Positions 46,784 through 59,900 are shown, counted from the first letter of the stretch. The stretch: DNA of 64,000 nucleotides from Burkholderia lata (GCF_000012945.1 NC_007510.1:1736001-1800000); one strand, 5' to 3'. Notes: generated by a model from the sequence alone, not told the origin. Numbers and translations: made by a program.

Positions 46784-47583
46784 CGCCCGCGCTCGATGGC
46801 GCGCGCGCCACGCGCTTCTCGACGTTCGGGCCCGAACCGTTCGCCGACCACCTCGACGTCGTGTGGCTCGGCATGCCGGACGACGCGCACGATGCGCCGG
46901 GCCGGATCGTCGTACCCGTCAGCACGCTGCCCGATCACCGCAGCGCGATCCTCGACGCGATGGTCGGCCATTACGGCGGCGATCCGGCGCAGCATGCGCG
47001 CGCGCTGATGTCGCAATGGAGCAAATACTATTTCGGCCGCGCGGCGCCGGCCGGTGTCGTCGCCGCGCTGACACTGGGCCGGCCGCTCGACATGTCGCCC
47101 GAGCGCACGTTCGTCGCGCTCGACGACGGGATGCCCGCCGCGCTGTATTTCCCGCACGATGCGCTCGGCGCACCGTGTGACGACCCGGCACCACGCTATG
47201 CGGGACTCATCGCGCATCTCGGCGCGGTGATCGACCTGCTCGCGGCGATGGGCCGCGTCACGCCGCGCGTGCTGTGGAGCAACGCGGGCAACCTGCTCGA
47301 CTATCTGCTCGATACGTATCGTTCGCTGCCATGCGCCGCCGATCCCGTCCGCGATGCGGACTGGCTGTTCGGTTCGAGCTGCGTGCACGGCGAGCCGAAT
47401 CCGCTGCGCGTGCCCGTGCGCGATGCCGTGCCGCGCTCGGCGCTGCTGCCGACGCCGTTTCGTGCGCGCCGCGTGTGCTGCCTGCGCTATGAAATTCCTG
47501 GAGAAACGCAACTGTGTGGAAGCTGCCCCCTGCTACTGACGATGGACGACGCGGCGCTGGCCGGGCAGGACGCGATCCGGTGA
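46780..47583 (+). CDS. orbF: FhuF-like ferric-siderophore reductase
   Basis: A 267-residue protein of the FhuF type, thought to reduce Fe(III) bound to the siderophore after uptake and so release it. The C-terminal [2Fe-2S] cysteine pattern is intact: [18 protein letters not shown], i.e. CC-x11-CxxC. There is no signal peptide; a cytoplasmic or inner-membrane-associated location is expected. The ATG at 46780 overlaps the orbD stop, and the stop overlaps the GTG start of orbB. Assignment as OrbF follows the published ornibactin locus as I recall it. Confidence 0.9.
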   Translation: MTPALDGARATRFSTFGPEPFADHLDVVWLGMPDDAHDAPGRIVVPVSTLPDHRSAILDAMVGHYGGDPAQHARALMSQWSKYYFGRAAPAGVVAALTLGRPLDMSPERTFVALDDGMPAALYFPHDALGAPCDDPAPRYAGLIAHLGAVIDLLAAMGRVTPRVLWSNAGNLLDYLLDTYRSLPCAADPVRDADWLFGSSCVHGEPNPLRVPVRDAVPRSALLPTPFRARRVCCLRYEIPGETQLCGSCPLLLTMDDAALAGQDAIR

Positions 47584-48617
47584 CGGATGCCGGCCGCCGG
47601 CATGCGCTCGGCGCACTCGCGGCGCTCGGTGCCGCGTGCTGCGGTGCGCTTTCCCTGTCGTCCCGCGCCGTTGCCGCGACGCTCGATGCCCATCGCGCGC
47701 AGGGCGTGCGTGCGCCGGGTGCGGTGTCGCTGGCCGGTAATCCCGTCGTGTCGCAGGCGAGCGCGACGATGCCGGTGCGGCCGCAGCGCGTGGTCGCACT
47801 CGACTTCATGTTCGCGGAAAGCGTGATCGCGCTCGACATCGTGCCGGTCGGGATGGCCGATACCGCGTTCTATCCGGGCTGGCTCGGCTATCAAAGCGAG
47901 CGGCTCGCGAACGTGACCGATATCGGTTCGCGCCAGGAGCCTGGCCTCGAAGCGATCGCAGCGGTCAAGCCCGACCTGATCATCGGCGTCGGCTTCCGGC
48001 ATGCGCCGATTTTCGATGCGCTCGACCGGATCGCGCCGACGATCCTGTTCCAGTTCAGCCCGAACGTGTCTGATGGCGGCGTGCCGGTCACGCAGCTCGA
48101 CTGGATGCGGCAGATCTTCCGGACGATCGGTGCGGTGACGGGGCGCGACGCGCGTGCGCAGGCGGTCGATGCGCAGCTCGATGCGGGCATCGCGCGCAAT
48201 GCGGCGCGGCTCGCGGCTGCGGGCAGAAAAGGCGAGCGCGTCGCGCTGCTGCAGGATCTCGGCTTGCCCGACCGCTACTGGGCCTATACGGGCAACAGCA
48301 CGTCGGCGGGTCTCGCGCGGGCGCTCGGGCTCGATCCGTGGCCGAAGAAGCCGACGCGGGAAGGCACGCTCTACGTGACGTCGGCCGACCTGCTCAAGCA
48401 GCGTGAACTGGCCGTGCTGTTCGTGACCGCATCGGGCATGGACGTACCGCTGTCCGCGAAACTCGATTCGCCGGTGTGGCGCTACGTGCCCGCGATGAAG
48501 GACCACCGGATCGCGCTCATCGAACGCAATATCTGGGGGTTCGGCGGGCCGATGTCGGCGCTGAAACTGGCCGACGTGATGACCGATACGATGCTGAAGC
48601 TGCCGGCCGTGCGCTGA
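47580..48617 (+). CDS. orbB: Ferric-ornibactin periplasmic binding protein
   Basis: A 345-residue FhuD/FepB-like binding protein (Peripla_BP_2). I chose the GTG at 47580, which overlaps the orbF stop (GTGA), because it gives an N-terminus with a basic pair ([17 protein letters not shown]) and a hydrophobic core. The Arg-Arg may reflect Tat export but lacks the full motif. The mature domain begins around [18 protein letters not shown], with the family feature VKPDLIIGV near residue 140. It receives ferric ornibactin from the outer-membrane receptor (not in the window) and passes it to OrbD/OrbC. It is the last gene of the orbH operon. Confidence 0.92.
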   Translation: MTDAGRRHALGALAALGAACCGALSLSSRAVAATLDAHRAQGVRAPGAVSLAGNPVVSQASATMPVRPQRVVALDFMFAESVIALDIVPVGMADTAFYPGWLGYQSERLANVTDIGSRQEPGLEAIAAVKPDLIIGVGFRHAPIFDALDRIAPTILFQFSPNVSDGGVPVTQLDWMRQIFRTIGAVTGRDARAQAVDAQLDAGIARNAARLAAAGRKGERVALLQDLGLPDRYWAYTGNSTSAGLARALGLDPWPKKPTREGTLYVTSADLLKQRELAVLFVTASGMDVPLSAKLDSPVWRYVPAMKDHRIALIERNIWGFGGPMSALKLADVMTDTMLKLPAVR

Positions 48618-48863
48618 GTGCGCGGCGGTCGGTCGGCGGGTGACGCCGCTTCGACTTCAACTTCGACGGGTAGGGCGTCGCGGTCGGCCGGTGCGCCACG
48701 CGGCGATCCGGCTCGGTCCGGCCCGGCCGCGCTCGATGTGCTGCGCGCGAGCGGCGTGCTCGCCGACGGCGACCGCTGCATGCGCGAGGGACTCGCGGTA
48801 AATCACCCGAGCCGTTCCGCGATCGCGCTACGCGCCCGAAACATTTCCTCCTGAAACGAACAA

Positions 48864-48904
48864 CGCCGACGCACTGCCATTGCAGCGCGTCGGCGATTTC
48901 TTTC
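48864..48904. terminator. Terminator between convergent orbB and orbE
   Basis: A long hairpin of 9 bp (CGCCGACGC / GCGTCGGCG) plus, after one mismatch, 4 bp (CTGC / GCAG) around loop CATT, followed by ATTTCTTT. It sits between two convergent genes and can serve both. The preceding 48618-48863 holds no gene that I can support. Confidence 0.85.
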
Positions 48905-48916
48905 ATCGACTGTCGC

Positions 48917-50662
48917 TTACGCGCTCAGCGCGTCGACACCATCCTGCGCGCGCGTCCTGGCCGGCGTCGTGTCGCTGACGATTTTCCCGTTGTCGAGCTT
49001 CAGCAAGCGGTCGGCGAGATCGAAGTAGCGGTCGTCGTGCGTGATCACGATAACGGCCTTGCCGCGCGCACGCAGCTCGGGCAGCAACTGCTCGTAGAAC
49101 ACGGCCTTGAACGACGGGTCCTGGTCGGCCGCCCATTCGTCGAACAGGTAGAACGGCCGGTCCTCCAGGTACGCGACGACGAGCGCGAGCCGCTTGCGCT
49201 GCCCGGTCGACAGTGCGCGGGTCGAGAACGCGCCGTCCACTACCTTCACCTTGTGATCGAGCGCGAGCTTCGCGATCAGCGCGTTCGCGCGCGCATCGGC
49301 CTGCGCGCGGGACGGATCGTCGGGATCGACGATGCCGAGCAGCGCATCGAACAGGTGGAAATCGTTGAACACCGCGCTGAAACGCTGCCGGTATGCGGCG
49401 CGCTCGCGCCAGCCGATCGTGCGGCCATCGACCTCGATCGTGCCTTCTTCCGGCTCGTAGAGCCCCGTCAGCACCTTCGCGAGCGTCGTCTTGCCGCTGC
49501 CGTTGCCGCCGACGATGAACAGGAGCTCGCCCGGCTGGATCGTCAGGTTGATCGGCCCGATGCTGAACATCCGTTCGTCGCGTTCATGGAAGTACGCATG
49601 CGTGACGCCGCGCAGCGTGACGGCGCCGGCCGGCGGCACGTCGGGCGCGTCGGACGCCGGCGGTACCGTGCGCAGCGCGCCGAATTCGGCCATCACGCCT
49701 TCGATCCGCGTGAGCGACACGCGGGCCGCGTTGACGGTCGGCAGGTTGTTCAGCAGCCCGTCGAGCGGCACGAGCATGAACAGGAACACGACGACGTAGC
49801 CGGCGGCCGCGGCCGGATCGGCATGCACGCCGAGCTGCGGCCAGAACGACGCGATGCCGAGGAACACGTAGAACAGGAAGATGATCCAGCCGACCCCGAC
49901 CGCGTACGCGCTGAACGCGCGGCGGCGGTGGTCGCGCACTTCGCCGATCGCGGCGCCGAGCTGGCCGTCGACGAACTGGCGCGCGCGCTCGTCATGCAAC
50001 TTCAGTTCCTTCGCGCCGGAAAACAGCGAGCCGAGATAGCCGAACAGGCGGTCCTGCGCCTGGCCGGCCGCTTCGAGCGATGCGATCGCGCGGCGGTCGC
50101 CGGTGTGATAGCCGAGCGAGCCGGCGATGATCGCGGCCAGTGCCAGCAGGCACACCGGCCACGACAGCCACGCGAGGTAGCCGAGGCAGCCGAACACGAT
50201 CGAGCCGTGCATGACCAGGTTCGGCAGCGCGAAGAACAGCATCGATACGTTGGTGGCGTCGTCGGTCAGTACCGACTGTACGGGCGCCGCGCCGATCCGC
50301 TCGATGTCGCGCAGTTCGGCCGAGCCGACGCGCCGCGCGAGATGCACGCGCAGTCGCGCCATCGTGTCCTGCGACAGGCGCGCGAACAGCGTGCCCGACA
50401 CGATCCGCGTGACGAGTGCGATCACCGCGCACAGCGCGAAGCGCCACGCGAGCGACGCATCGGCCGCGCCGGGCTGCGAGAGTGCACGGTTCAGCGTCGC
50501 GACGAGCAGCACGCTCGCGACGCCGTTCAATACGCACGCGGTGAGCGCCAGCACGAGTGACGCGCGGCTTTCGCGCAACAGCGCAAGGATCAGGCGCGCC
50601 GCGGGGCGGCCGGGGGAAGCGTCGAGGGACGGCGGGGAAGAAGGCTCGTGGGCGGCTGTCAT
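48917..50662 (-). CDS. orbE: Siderophore ABC exporter, PvdE/SyrD type
   Basis: A 581-residue half-size exporter with an N-terminal membrane domain of about six helices (residues 25-310) and a C-terminal ABC domain. Walker A is GGNGSGKTT, the signature LSTGQRKRL, and Walker B FYLFDEWAADQD. The cyclic-peptide exporter family (PvdE, SyrD) moves siderophore precursors across the inner membrane. It is divergent from orbI, with OrbS-type promoters for both in the 270-bp gap. A TTG two codons upstream is in frame, but the ATG at 50662 is the likelier start; no strong Shine-Dalgarno is seen. Confidence 0.92.
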   Translation of the reverse strand: MTAAHEPSSPPSLDASPGRPAARLILALLRESRASLVLALTACVLNGVASVLLVATLNRALSQPGAADASLAWRFALCAVIALVTRIVSGTLFARLSQDTMARLRVHLARRVGSAELRDIERIGAAPVQSVLTDDATNVSMLFFALPNLVMHGSIVFGCLGYLAWLSWPVCLLALAAIIAGSLGYHTGDRRAIASLEAAGQAQDRLFGYLGSLFSGAKELKLHDERARQFVDGQLGAAIGEVRDHRRRAFSAYAVGVGWIIFLFYVFLGIASFWPQLGVHADPAAAAGYVVVFLFMLVPLDGLLNNLPTVNAARVSLTRIEGVMAEFGALRTVPPASDAPDVPPAGAVTLRGVTHAYFHERDERMFSIGPINLTIQPGELLFIVGGNGSGKTTLAKVLTGLYEPEEGTIEVDGRTIGWRERAAYRQRFSAVFNDFHLFDALLGIVDPDDPSRAQADARANALIAKLALDHKVKVVDGAFSTRALSTGQRKRLALVVAYLEDRPFYLFDEWAADQDPSFKAVFYEQLLPELRARGKAVIVITHDDRYFDLADRLLKLDNGKIVSDTTPARTRAQDGVDALSA

Positions 50663-50766
50663 CGGCAACGTCGGTAAAGGGAAGGCAAGCGAAAACGCGG
50701 AAACGGCAAAACTGACGTGAAAGCGGCGGGCGAGGCGGGGCCCCGTTCCGGCTTTCCTTCCTGATA

Positions 50767-50791
50767 GACGAACGGGCCGCGCAAATATTTA
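50767..50791 (-). promoter_or_regulatory. OrbS-dependent promoter of orbE
   Basis: On the minus strand TAAA (complement of 50788-50791) is followed after exactly 17 bp by CGTC (complement of 50767-50770). The element lies 105 bp upstream of the orbE ATG. Confidence 0.85.
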
Positions 50792-50839
50792 GCGGCGCGT
50801 TCAAAAAAAGCGTTCGCACGGGCTTTGAGCACAAAACGG

Positions 50840-50864
50840 TAAAAAATCGGCCGCGCCGTTCGTC
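50840..50864 (+). promoter_or_regulatory. OrbS-dependent promoter of orbI-orbJ
   Basis: TAAA (50840-50843) and CGTC (50861-50864) are separated by exactly 17 bp; three further As follow the -35. The orbI ATG is 71 bp downstream. Its core is 49 bp from the oppositely oriented orbE promoter. Confidence 0.85.
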
Positions 50865-50934
50865 ACACCAGTGAAGCCGCCCCAAGCGGCCCCGAGACTT
50901 GGCCGAAGCGGCCGGACCGAAGGACTTCACGCAC

Positions 50935-53900
50935 ATGACGAGTTTCCCGACTGCGCTGCATCACCGAATCCGCGAACTGGCGCGCCTCGCGCCCGACGCA
51001 CCCGCGATCGCGGTCCCTTTCCAGAATGACCTGCGCCTGTCGCGCGGCGCGCTCGACGCGCGGGCGTCGCGGCTGGCCCGGCAACTGCGCGCGGCCGGCG
51101 TCGGCGCGGAGGTGCGGGTGGGCGTGTGCGTCGAGCGCTCGGGCGAACTGTTCGTCGCGCTGCTGGCCGTGCTGAAGGCGGGCGGCGTGTTCGTGCCGCT
51201 CGATCCGCGTCACCCGGCCGCGCGCCTCGACTGGATCGTCCAGGATGCGCAGTTGCGGCACGGGATCGTCGATGCGGCCGGCCGTGCGGCGCTCGGCGAG
51301 CCGTTCGAACACGCGTTTGATGCGACCGTCGACGCGGCGGACGGGCAGGAGATCGTTGCGGATGACGAAGAAGTGCTCGTTCATCCGCGGTCGGCCGCCT
51401 ACATGATCTATACGTCGGGTTCGACCGGCACGCCGAAGGCCGTCGTCGTCGAACACGGGCCGCTCGCCGCGCACTGCGACGCGCTCGCGGCCGCGCTACC
51501 GATCGAGGCCGGCGACCGCCTGCTGCATTTCGCGTCGGTCAATTTCGACGCCGCGCATGAATGCTGGCTCGCGCCGCTCGCGACTGGTGCCAGCATCGTC
51601 GTGGCGCCGCCGCAACCGTTCGCGCCGGATGCCGCGCATGCGCTGCTGGTGAGTGAATCGGTCAACGTGGCCGCGTTCCCGCCCGCGTACCTGCGCGAAT
51701 TCGCGGCGGTGGCCGCGCGCGACGGCGTGCCGCCGGCACTGCGCGTGCTCGCGTTCGGCGGTGAAGCGCTGCCGCAGCAGGCGTTCGAATTCGTGCGCGG
51801 CACGTTCCCGTCGGTACGCCTGATCAACGGCTATGGGCCGACCGAAGCCGTCATTTCGCCGATGCTGTGGCCGGTCGAGCCGGGCGAGACGCCCGTGCTG
51901 GCCGCCGACGATGCGTATGCATCGTTGCCGATCGGCCGCGTGATCGGGCCGCGCGTCGCGCGTATCGACGGCGGCGAGGTCGATGGCGTGGGTGAACTGC
52001 TGCTGGGTGGCGTTTGCGTCGCGCGCGGCTATCACGGCCGTCCGGCGCTCACGGCCGAACGCTTCATTCCCGATGCCGACGGCGAACCCGGTGCGCGCGT
52101 GTACCGCACGGGCGACCTCGCACGGCTGCGCGACGACGGCGCATTCGACTACCTCGGCCGCCTCGACGATCAGGTCCAGGTGCGCGGCGTGCGTGTGGAG
52201 CCGGCTGAGATCGCCGCGTGCCTGCGTTCGCATCCGGCCGTGGCCGATGCGGCCGTGGTTGCCGAAACCGGCAACGGGCCGACGCGGCTGATCGCGTGTG
52301 TCGCGCTGCGCGCCGCAGCCGACGATGCGGCGCTGAAAGCACACGTGGCCGCGCAACTGCCGGCTGCCTGGCAGCCGCACCGGTTCGTGCGGTGCGATGC
52401 GCTGCCGTACACGCTGAACGGCAAGATCGACCGTGCCGCGCTGCGCGAGAAGATCGCCGCCACGCGCGACACCGCGCAAGGCAGCGGCGACGCCCCGCGC
52501 ACGCCGACCGAACAGCAGCTCGCCGGCCTCTGGCAGGCGCTGCTCGGCCTCGACGCCACGCCGTCGCGTGACGACCGTTTCTTCGTGCTCGGCGCCGATT
52601 CGCTCGCCGCGATGCAGTTGCAGGCCGCGATTCGTGCGGCAGTCCGGGTGAACCTGCGGCTCGATATGCTGTTCGCCGATCCGGCGCTCTTCGAGCTGGC
52701 CGAAGCGGTCGATCGTGCGGAACGTGAAACCGGCGAGCCGCTGGCCATGATTTCCGCGCGCCGCGTGCCGGCCGAAGCGGGTGGATCGGCCGCGCCGCAC
52801 GTCGATCGTGCCGCATCGCTCGCGCAGCAACGTTTCTGGGTGCTCGCGCAAACGCGCGATGCAAGCGCCGCGTATCACATCGCCGCGCACTGGACGATCG
52901 ACGGCACGCTCGATCGCGCGGCGTTGCAGCGCGCGCTCGATCACGTGATCGGTCGCCACGAAGCGTGGCGCACGACGCTCGTCGACAATGACGACGGCGT
53001 CGTGATGCAGCGAATTCATGCGCATCTGCCGGTGTCGATCGTCGACATCGACCTGCGCGACCAGTCGCCCGCCGCCCGCGACGCGCAAGCCGCGCGTCTC
53101 GCCGAGCGCGATGCGGCCGAACCGTTCGACCTCGCACGCGGCCCGCTGCTGCGCGCGACGCTGGTCGCGCTCGCCGACGACCGACACCGCCTGCTGCTGA
53201 CCGCCCATCACGCGATCACCGACGGCTGGAGCTCGCGCTGCGCGTTCGATGAACTGTCGGCCGCCTATCGCGCGTATGCGGAAGGCCGCGAACCGTCGCT
53301 GCACGAATTGCCGATCCAGTACGCCGACTATGCGGACTGGCAACGCGACATGCTGGCCGGCGGCGAGGGGGAACGTCAGCTCGACTACTGGCGCGGCGCG
53401 TTGCGCGACGTGCCGGGCCCGCTCGCGCTGCCGATCGATCGTCAGCCGGGCGCCACACGCACGCTGCAAGGCGCGCGCGTGTCGGTGCGGCTGCCCGACG
53501 CGGTCGCGGCCGACGTACGGCAACTCGCACGCGACGCGCAGGCAACCCCTTTCACGGTGCTGCTGGCCGCGCTCGACGCGTGGCTGTCGCGCCTGACCGG
53601 CGCAACGGATGTCGTCGTTGCGGTGCCGGTCGCGCATCGCCAGCGCCCGGAAACGCGTGCGCTGCTGGGCCTGTTCCTGAATACGGTCGCGCTGCGTGTG
53701 CAAGTGGCGCCGACGCTGCCGTTCCGCGCGCTCGTCGATGCGGCGCGCACGGCGGCGCTCGACGCGGTCGCGCACCAGGACGTGCCGTTCGAGCGCGTCG
53801 TCGACGCGGTGAAGCCGCCGGTCAAGCGCGGCGACGAATGGCTGCGCGTGAAGTTCGCGCAGCAGTTCGACGCGCGGCACGACAGCGTGCTGCCGGGCGC

Positions 53901-56900
53901 AACGGCCGTTGCGACGCCGGGGCCTGACCTTGCCGCACGCTTCGATTTCGCCGTGGATTTCACCGACGATGCGAACGGCATCGAACTGGTCGCGGCCTAT
54001 GCGACCGACTGCATCGACACCGACACCGCGCGCGCATGGCTCGACAGCTACGCGGCGCTCGTTGGCGCGGCCGCGCGCGATCCGCACCAGACGACGGCAG
54101 GTCTGCCGTGCGACGCGTCGGCCGCTTCGCGCCAGCCGCGCGACGGCCGTGCGCTGCGCGTCGAACACGCCGACATCGTCGCCGCGTTTGCGCGGCAGGC
54201 GGCCGCGTATCCGCATCGCGTCGCGCTCGCCGATGCGTCGGCGTCGCTGACGTTCGCCGAACTCGACGACGCATCGAACCGCATCGCCCGTGCGCTGACC
54301 CAGCGCGGCGTGGCCGCGGAAGCGTCCGTCATCGTCTGCATCGAACGCTCGGCGCGCTTCGTCGTCGGTCTGCTCGGCGCGCTGAAGGCCGGCGCGCTCG
54401 CCGTGCTGCTCGATCCCGCCCAGCCGGCTGCACGGCTGGCCGCGGCAGCAGCCGACTGTGGCGCGCGCTGGGCGCTCGTCGCGGAGCCGGCCGCCTGGCC
54501 GACCGGCATCGATGCACAGCCGCTCGACGTCGACACGCTCGCGCAGGACGCAACCCTCGCGCACGCAGCCGGCGTGCGTATCGCACCGCATCCGGAACAG
54601 GGCGCGTACCTGATCTATACGTCCGGCTCGACCGGCACGCCGAAGGGCGTCGTCGTGTCGCACGGCGCGCTGGCCGACTACGTGCAGGGGATGCTCGACG
54701 AACTCGCGTTCGCACCGGACGCGTCGTTCGCGATGGTGTCGACCGTTGCGGCCGACCTCGGCCACACGACGCTGTTCGGCGCGCTGTGCGCAGGCCGTAC
54801 GCTGCACCTGCTGCCGGCCGCATGCGCGTTCGATCCCGACCTGTTCGCGGACGAAATGCGCCGCCGCGACGTCGGTGTGCTGAAGATCGTGCCGAGCCAC
54901 CTGCAGGCGCTGCTCGACGCACGTGTGCCGGCAGATGTGCTGCCGCGCCACGCGCTCGTGACCGGCGGCGAAACGCTGACGTGGGCGCTCGTCGCGCGCC
55001 TGGCCGCGCTTGCGCCGGCCTGCCGCGTGATCAACCACTACGGGCCGACCGAAGCGACGGTCGGCGCGATTGCCTGCGACACGGCGTCGATCGCCGCCGA
55101 TGCGCGCGATCCCGCGAGCGGCGTGCCGCTCGGCCAGCCGCTGCCGAATGCGCGCGCACTGGTGCTCGACGCGTTCGGCGCGTGCGTGCCGGCCGGCGCG
55201 ACGGGCGAACTGTATCTGGGCGGGCCGGGTGTCGCGCGCGGCTACCTGGGCCGCCCGGCGCAAACCGCCGAGCGCTTCGTGCCCGATCCGTTCACGCCCG
55301 GCGCGCGGCTGTATCGCACGGGTGACCGCGTGCGGTTGCGCGTGGATGGCCGACTCGCGTTCCTTGGCCGTATCGACGACCAGGTGAAGATTCGCGGCTA
55401 CCGTGTCGAACCGGGCGAGGTGAGTGCGGCAGTGCGTGCGGCCGGCCCGATTGCACAGGCTGAAACGCTCGCGATCGAACACGATGGCCGCCTGCGGCTC
55501 GCGACGTTTGTCGTGATGCGCGACGGTGCGAATTTCGACGAGGCTGCGGTGCGCGCCGCGCTTGCCGCGAAACTGCCGGACTACATGGTGCCCGCGCAGT
55601 TCGTCGCGCTCGCGCGCCTGCCGGTCACCGCAAACGGCAAGATCGATCGCGCCGCGTTGCGCGAACTGGCCGCTGCGCCGGTCGCGACTGCATCCGGCGA
55701 TGGCCCGCAGGGCGCGGTCGAAACGGTGCTCGCTGAAGTCTGGCAGGCCGTGCTGAAGGCGCCGAAGGTCGGTCGCAACGACAACTTCTTCGAGCTCGGC
55801 GGCGATTCGATTCTCGTGCTGCAGGTGATCGCCCGGGCGCGCAAGCGCGGCGTGCGCTTCACGCCGAAGCAACTGTTCGACGGCCCGACGGTCGCGGAAC
55901 TTGCCCGCATCGCGAAGACGGAGGACGTGGCCGCGGCTGCCGCCGTTCAACCTGCGGTCGCAGCCAGCGCGCCGGTTACAGCAAAAGTCCTGACGCCCGC
56001 GCAGCAGCGCTTCTTCGCGCTCGATATCCCGCATCCGGGCCACTGGAACCAGTCGGTCGCGTTCGACGTGCGCGGCCCGTTCGACGCCGATGCGTTCGCC
56101 CGTGCCTTCGAATCGTTGCTGACGCATCACGACGCGTTCCGCCAGCGTTTCGCGCGTGGCGCAGAAGGTACGTGGCAGGCCAGCGATGCGGCGAAGCCGT
56201 ACGACGCGCTGCCGTTCGTGGAAGTCTCCGCCCGCGACGAAGCCGACGCGCTTGCGCGCTTCGACGCGTTGCAGCGCCGCCTCGACCTCGGCCGCGGGCC
56301 GCTTGCCTGCGCCTGCGCGGCACGCTTGCCGGATGGCTCGACGCAGCTCTATCTCGCGATTCACCATGCGATCGTCGATGGCGTGTCGTGGCGCATCCTG
56401 CTCGACGACCTCGACACGGCGTACCGCGCCGCATGCGAACGCACGCCGGTCAGGCTGTCGCCGCCGGGCCTGCGCGCGGATGCGTGGGCCGCACGGCTCG
56501 CCCGTGCGGCGACGGAACCGGCATCGCCGTTCGCGGACGAAGCCGCTTACTGGGCCGGCATGGTGCAGGGTGACGATGTCGTGCTCGATCATCCGGACGC
56601 AACGGCGACGAACGCCGATGCAGTGGTGGTGGTGCAGACGATCGACGCGGCATTGACGCGCGCGGCGTTGACCGATGCGCATGCGGCCTATCGCACGCAG
56701 ACGATCGAACTGCTGGGCGCGGCGCTCGCACTGGCGCTGGCCGGCGCGAGCGGTGCCGCATCGTGCCGCGTCGAACTGGAAGGGCATGGCCGCGAGGCGC
56801 TGTTCGACGACGCGGATGCGAGCCGCACGATCGGCTGGCTGACGAGCCATTACCCGGTGACACTGCCGGTCGCGGCCACGCCGCGCGACACGCTGTGCGC

Positions 56901-59900
56901 GGTCAAGGACGTGCTGCGCGCGGTGCCGCACAAGGGGCTCGGCTTCGGCGTGCTCACGCATTACGGCGATGCGGCGACACGTGCGGCGCTGGCCGCCGTG
57001 CCGCGTCCGCGCGTCACGTTCAACTATCTCGGTCAGTTCGACGCGCCGCGCGATGCCACGCTCGTGCCGCGCTTCGGCGGTACCGGCGTCGAGCGCGATC
57101 CACGGGGGCCGCTCGGCAATGCGCTCGCGATCCACGCGTACCTCGACACGGATCGTGACGGCGCACGTACGCTGAAAGTGCACTGGGTCTACGGCGCACC
57201 GCAATTCGAGCGCGCGACGATCGACGCATTCGCCGAACGCTTCGCGGTGGCGCTGCGCGAACTCGTCGACGCGTGCGCGTCGCACGTGGCGCATCGCGGC
57301 GGTGGTGCGACGCCAGGCGATTTCCCGCTCGCGCAGGCCGCCGGTCTCACGCAGGCCGCGATCGAGCGCACGCCGCTCGACTGGCGCACGATCGACGACG
57401 TGTATCCGCTGTCGCCGATGCAGCAGGGCATCCTGTTCCATGCGCTGTTCGCGCCCGGTCACGCCAGCTACGTGAACCAGCTCGTCGCGACGGCGACCGC
57501 GCTTGACGCCGACCGGCTCGCCGCCGCATTCGAAGCGTCGATCGCGCGCCACGACATCCTGCGCACGAGCGTGATGCCGGACGAAGCCGCGCCGCTGCAG
57601 TGCGTGCATCGTCACGCACGCATGCCGGTCGAACAGCTCGACTGGCGCACGCGCGGCGACACGCTCGAGGCCGATTTCGACGCCTGGCTCGCGGCCGATC
57701 GCGCACGCGGCTTCGACTGGCGCGAGCCGCCGCTGATGCGGCTCACGTTGATTCGCGTGACCGACGACGCATGGCGTGTCGTGTGGACGCGTCACCACGT
57801 GCTGCTCGACGGCTGGAGCACCGCGCGCCTGCTCGCCGACGTGCTGCGCGACTATCGCGACCCGGACGCCGTGTCGCCGTTCGCGAGCCGCCCGGCGCTG
57901 CGTTATCGCGACTTCATCGCATGGCTCGGCACGCGCGACCGCGACGCCGACGAACGCTTCTGGACCGAACGCCTCGCGCGACTCGACGCACCGACGCTGA
58001 TCGCGGAACGCACGGCCGATCGAGCGGATGCCGAAATGGTCACGTGGCGCGCCACGCTCGATGCCGACACGATGACGCGTGTCGCGCAGACCGCACGCGC
58101 CTTGAAGCTGACCGTCAACACGCTGGTGCAGGGCGCCTGGGCGCTCGCACTGCAGCGGATGACGCACCAGCCGGCCGTCGCGTTCGGCGCGACCGTCGCG
58201 GGCCGTCCCGACGCACTCGCGGACGTCGACTCGGTGCTCGGCCTTTTCATCAACACGCTGCCGGTCATTACCGCGCCCGCGCCGCAGCAACGTGCGGCCG
58301 ACTGGCTGCAAACGCTGCAACGCGAGAACGCGGCTGCCGCCGAGCACGCGCACACGCCGCTCGCCGACATCCAGCGCTGGGCGCGCGGCGCGGGCGGTGC
58401 ACTGTTCGACACGCTGGTCGTGTTCGAGAACTACCCGGTCGACGACACGGCGCGCGACGCCGATCCGCGTGCACTCGCATTGAGCGGCGTGCGCAACATC
58501 GAAGCGACCGATTTCGCGCTGACGCTCGTGATCGAGAGCGGCGCCGAGCTGACGATCGACTACGGCTACGACACGGCGCGCGTCGATGCACGGCAGGTTG
58601 AAACCTGGCACCGCGCGTTCGCGTATGCGCTCGATGCACTGGCCCGCACGCCGGATGCGCTGCTCGGCACGCTGTCGATCGCCGACGAAGCCACGCGCGA
58701 CGCGCTGGTACGTGCGCAGGACACCGCGCACACCTGGCCGGACGAACAACGTCAGCCGCTGCATCTGCAGTTCGCCGACGCGGCACGGGCGACGCCCGAC
58801 GCAATCGCGCTCGAATACGCCGACATTCACGGCGGTGTGCATCGCGCAACCTATCGCGAACTCGATGTCAGCACGTCATGCATCGCGGCCGCACTGTGCC
58901 GACGCGGCGTGCAGCCCGACACACCGGTTGCGCTGTGCGTCGAGCGTTCGTTCGACATGGTGATGGCGCTGGTTGGCGTGCTGAAGGCCGGTGCGGCCTA
59001 CCTGCCGGTCGATCCCGACTATCCGGCCGAGCGCATTGCCTACATGTTGCGCGACGCGCGGCCGGCCGTCGCGATCACGCAGGCTCATCTGCGCGAACAG
59101 GTCGAGGCCGCGCTCGGCGACGATGCAACCACGCAGTTGCTGACGGTTGCCGATCTGCTCGCCGATGAAACCGAAGGCGATGCCGCCGGCGCGACCACTA
59201 CGATCGACGACGCCCAACTCGCGTACCTGATCTACACGTCCGGTTCGACCGGCAAGCCGAAGGGCGCCGGCAACACGCATGGCGCGCTCGCGAACCGGAT
59301 CGCGTGGATGCAGCACGCATACCGGCTCACGCGCGACGACGTCGTGCTGCACAAGACGCCGTTCGGCTTCGACGTGTCGGTGTGGGAATTCGTGTGGCCG
59401 CTGGCGATCGGCGCGAAGCTCGCGATCGCCGCGCCCGGCGACCACCGCGACCCGGCGCGTCTCGCGGCCGCGATCCATGCGCACGGCGTGACGGTGCTGC
59501 ACTTCGTGCCGTCGATGCTCGCCGCGTTCGCCGCGTATCTCGACGATTTCTCGGCCGCCGCACAGTGCGACAGCGTGCGCCTGATCGTCGCGAGCGGCGA
59601 GGCACTCGCGCCCGAACTCGTCGCGAAAATGGCGCGGCTGCTGCCGAACGCGACGCTCGTGAACCTGTACGGGCCGACCGAAGCCGCGATCGACGTGTCG
59701 CACTGGACCTGCGGCCCCGACGACGCAAATGCGGTCGCGGTGCCGATCGGCCATCCGATCGCGAACCTGCAACTGCACGTGCTCGATGCCTCCTGGCAGC
59801 CGGTGCCGGCCGGCGCGACCGGCGAACTGTATCTCGCGGGCGCGGGCCTCGCGCGCGGCTATCTCGGCCGTCCGGCGCTGACCGCCGAGCGCTTCGTGCC

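Noticed and set aside
48618..48854. 78-codon open frame after orbB
   Set aside because: Gly/Arg/Ser-rich, no start signal, directly abuts the orbB stop, and overlaps the approach to the convergent terminator.
50899..50934. Longer N-terminus for OrbI starting at 50899
   Set aside because: It would add 12 residues without a Shine-Dalgarno and lies only about 35 bp from the OrbS promoter; the ATG at 50935 has AAGGA at suitable distance.
51496..58842. Very long open frame on the minus strand opposite orbI (2448 codons)
   Set aside because: It is an artefact of high third-position G+C on the opposite strand. The product is Arg/His-rich low-complexity with no recognisable domain, while the plus strand encodes a fully motif-supported synthetase.
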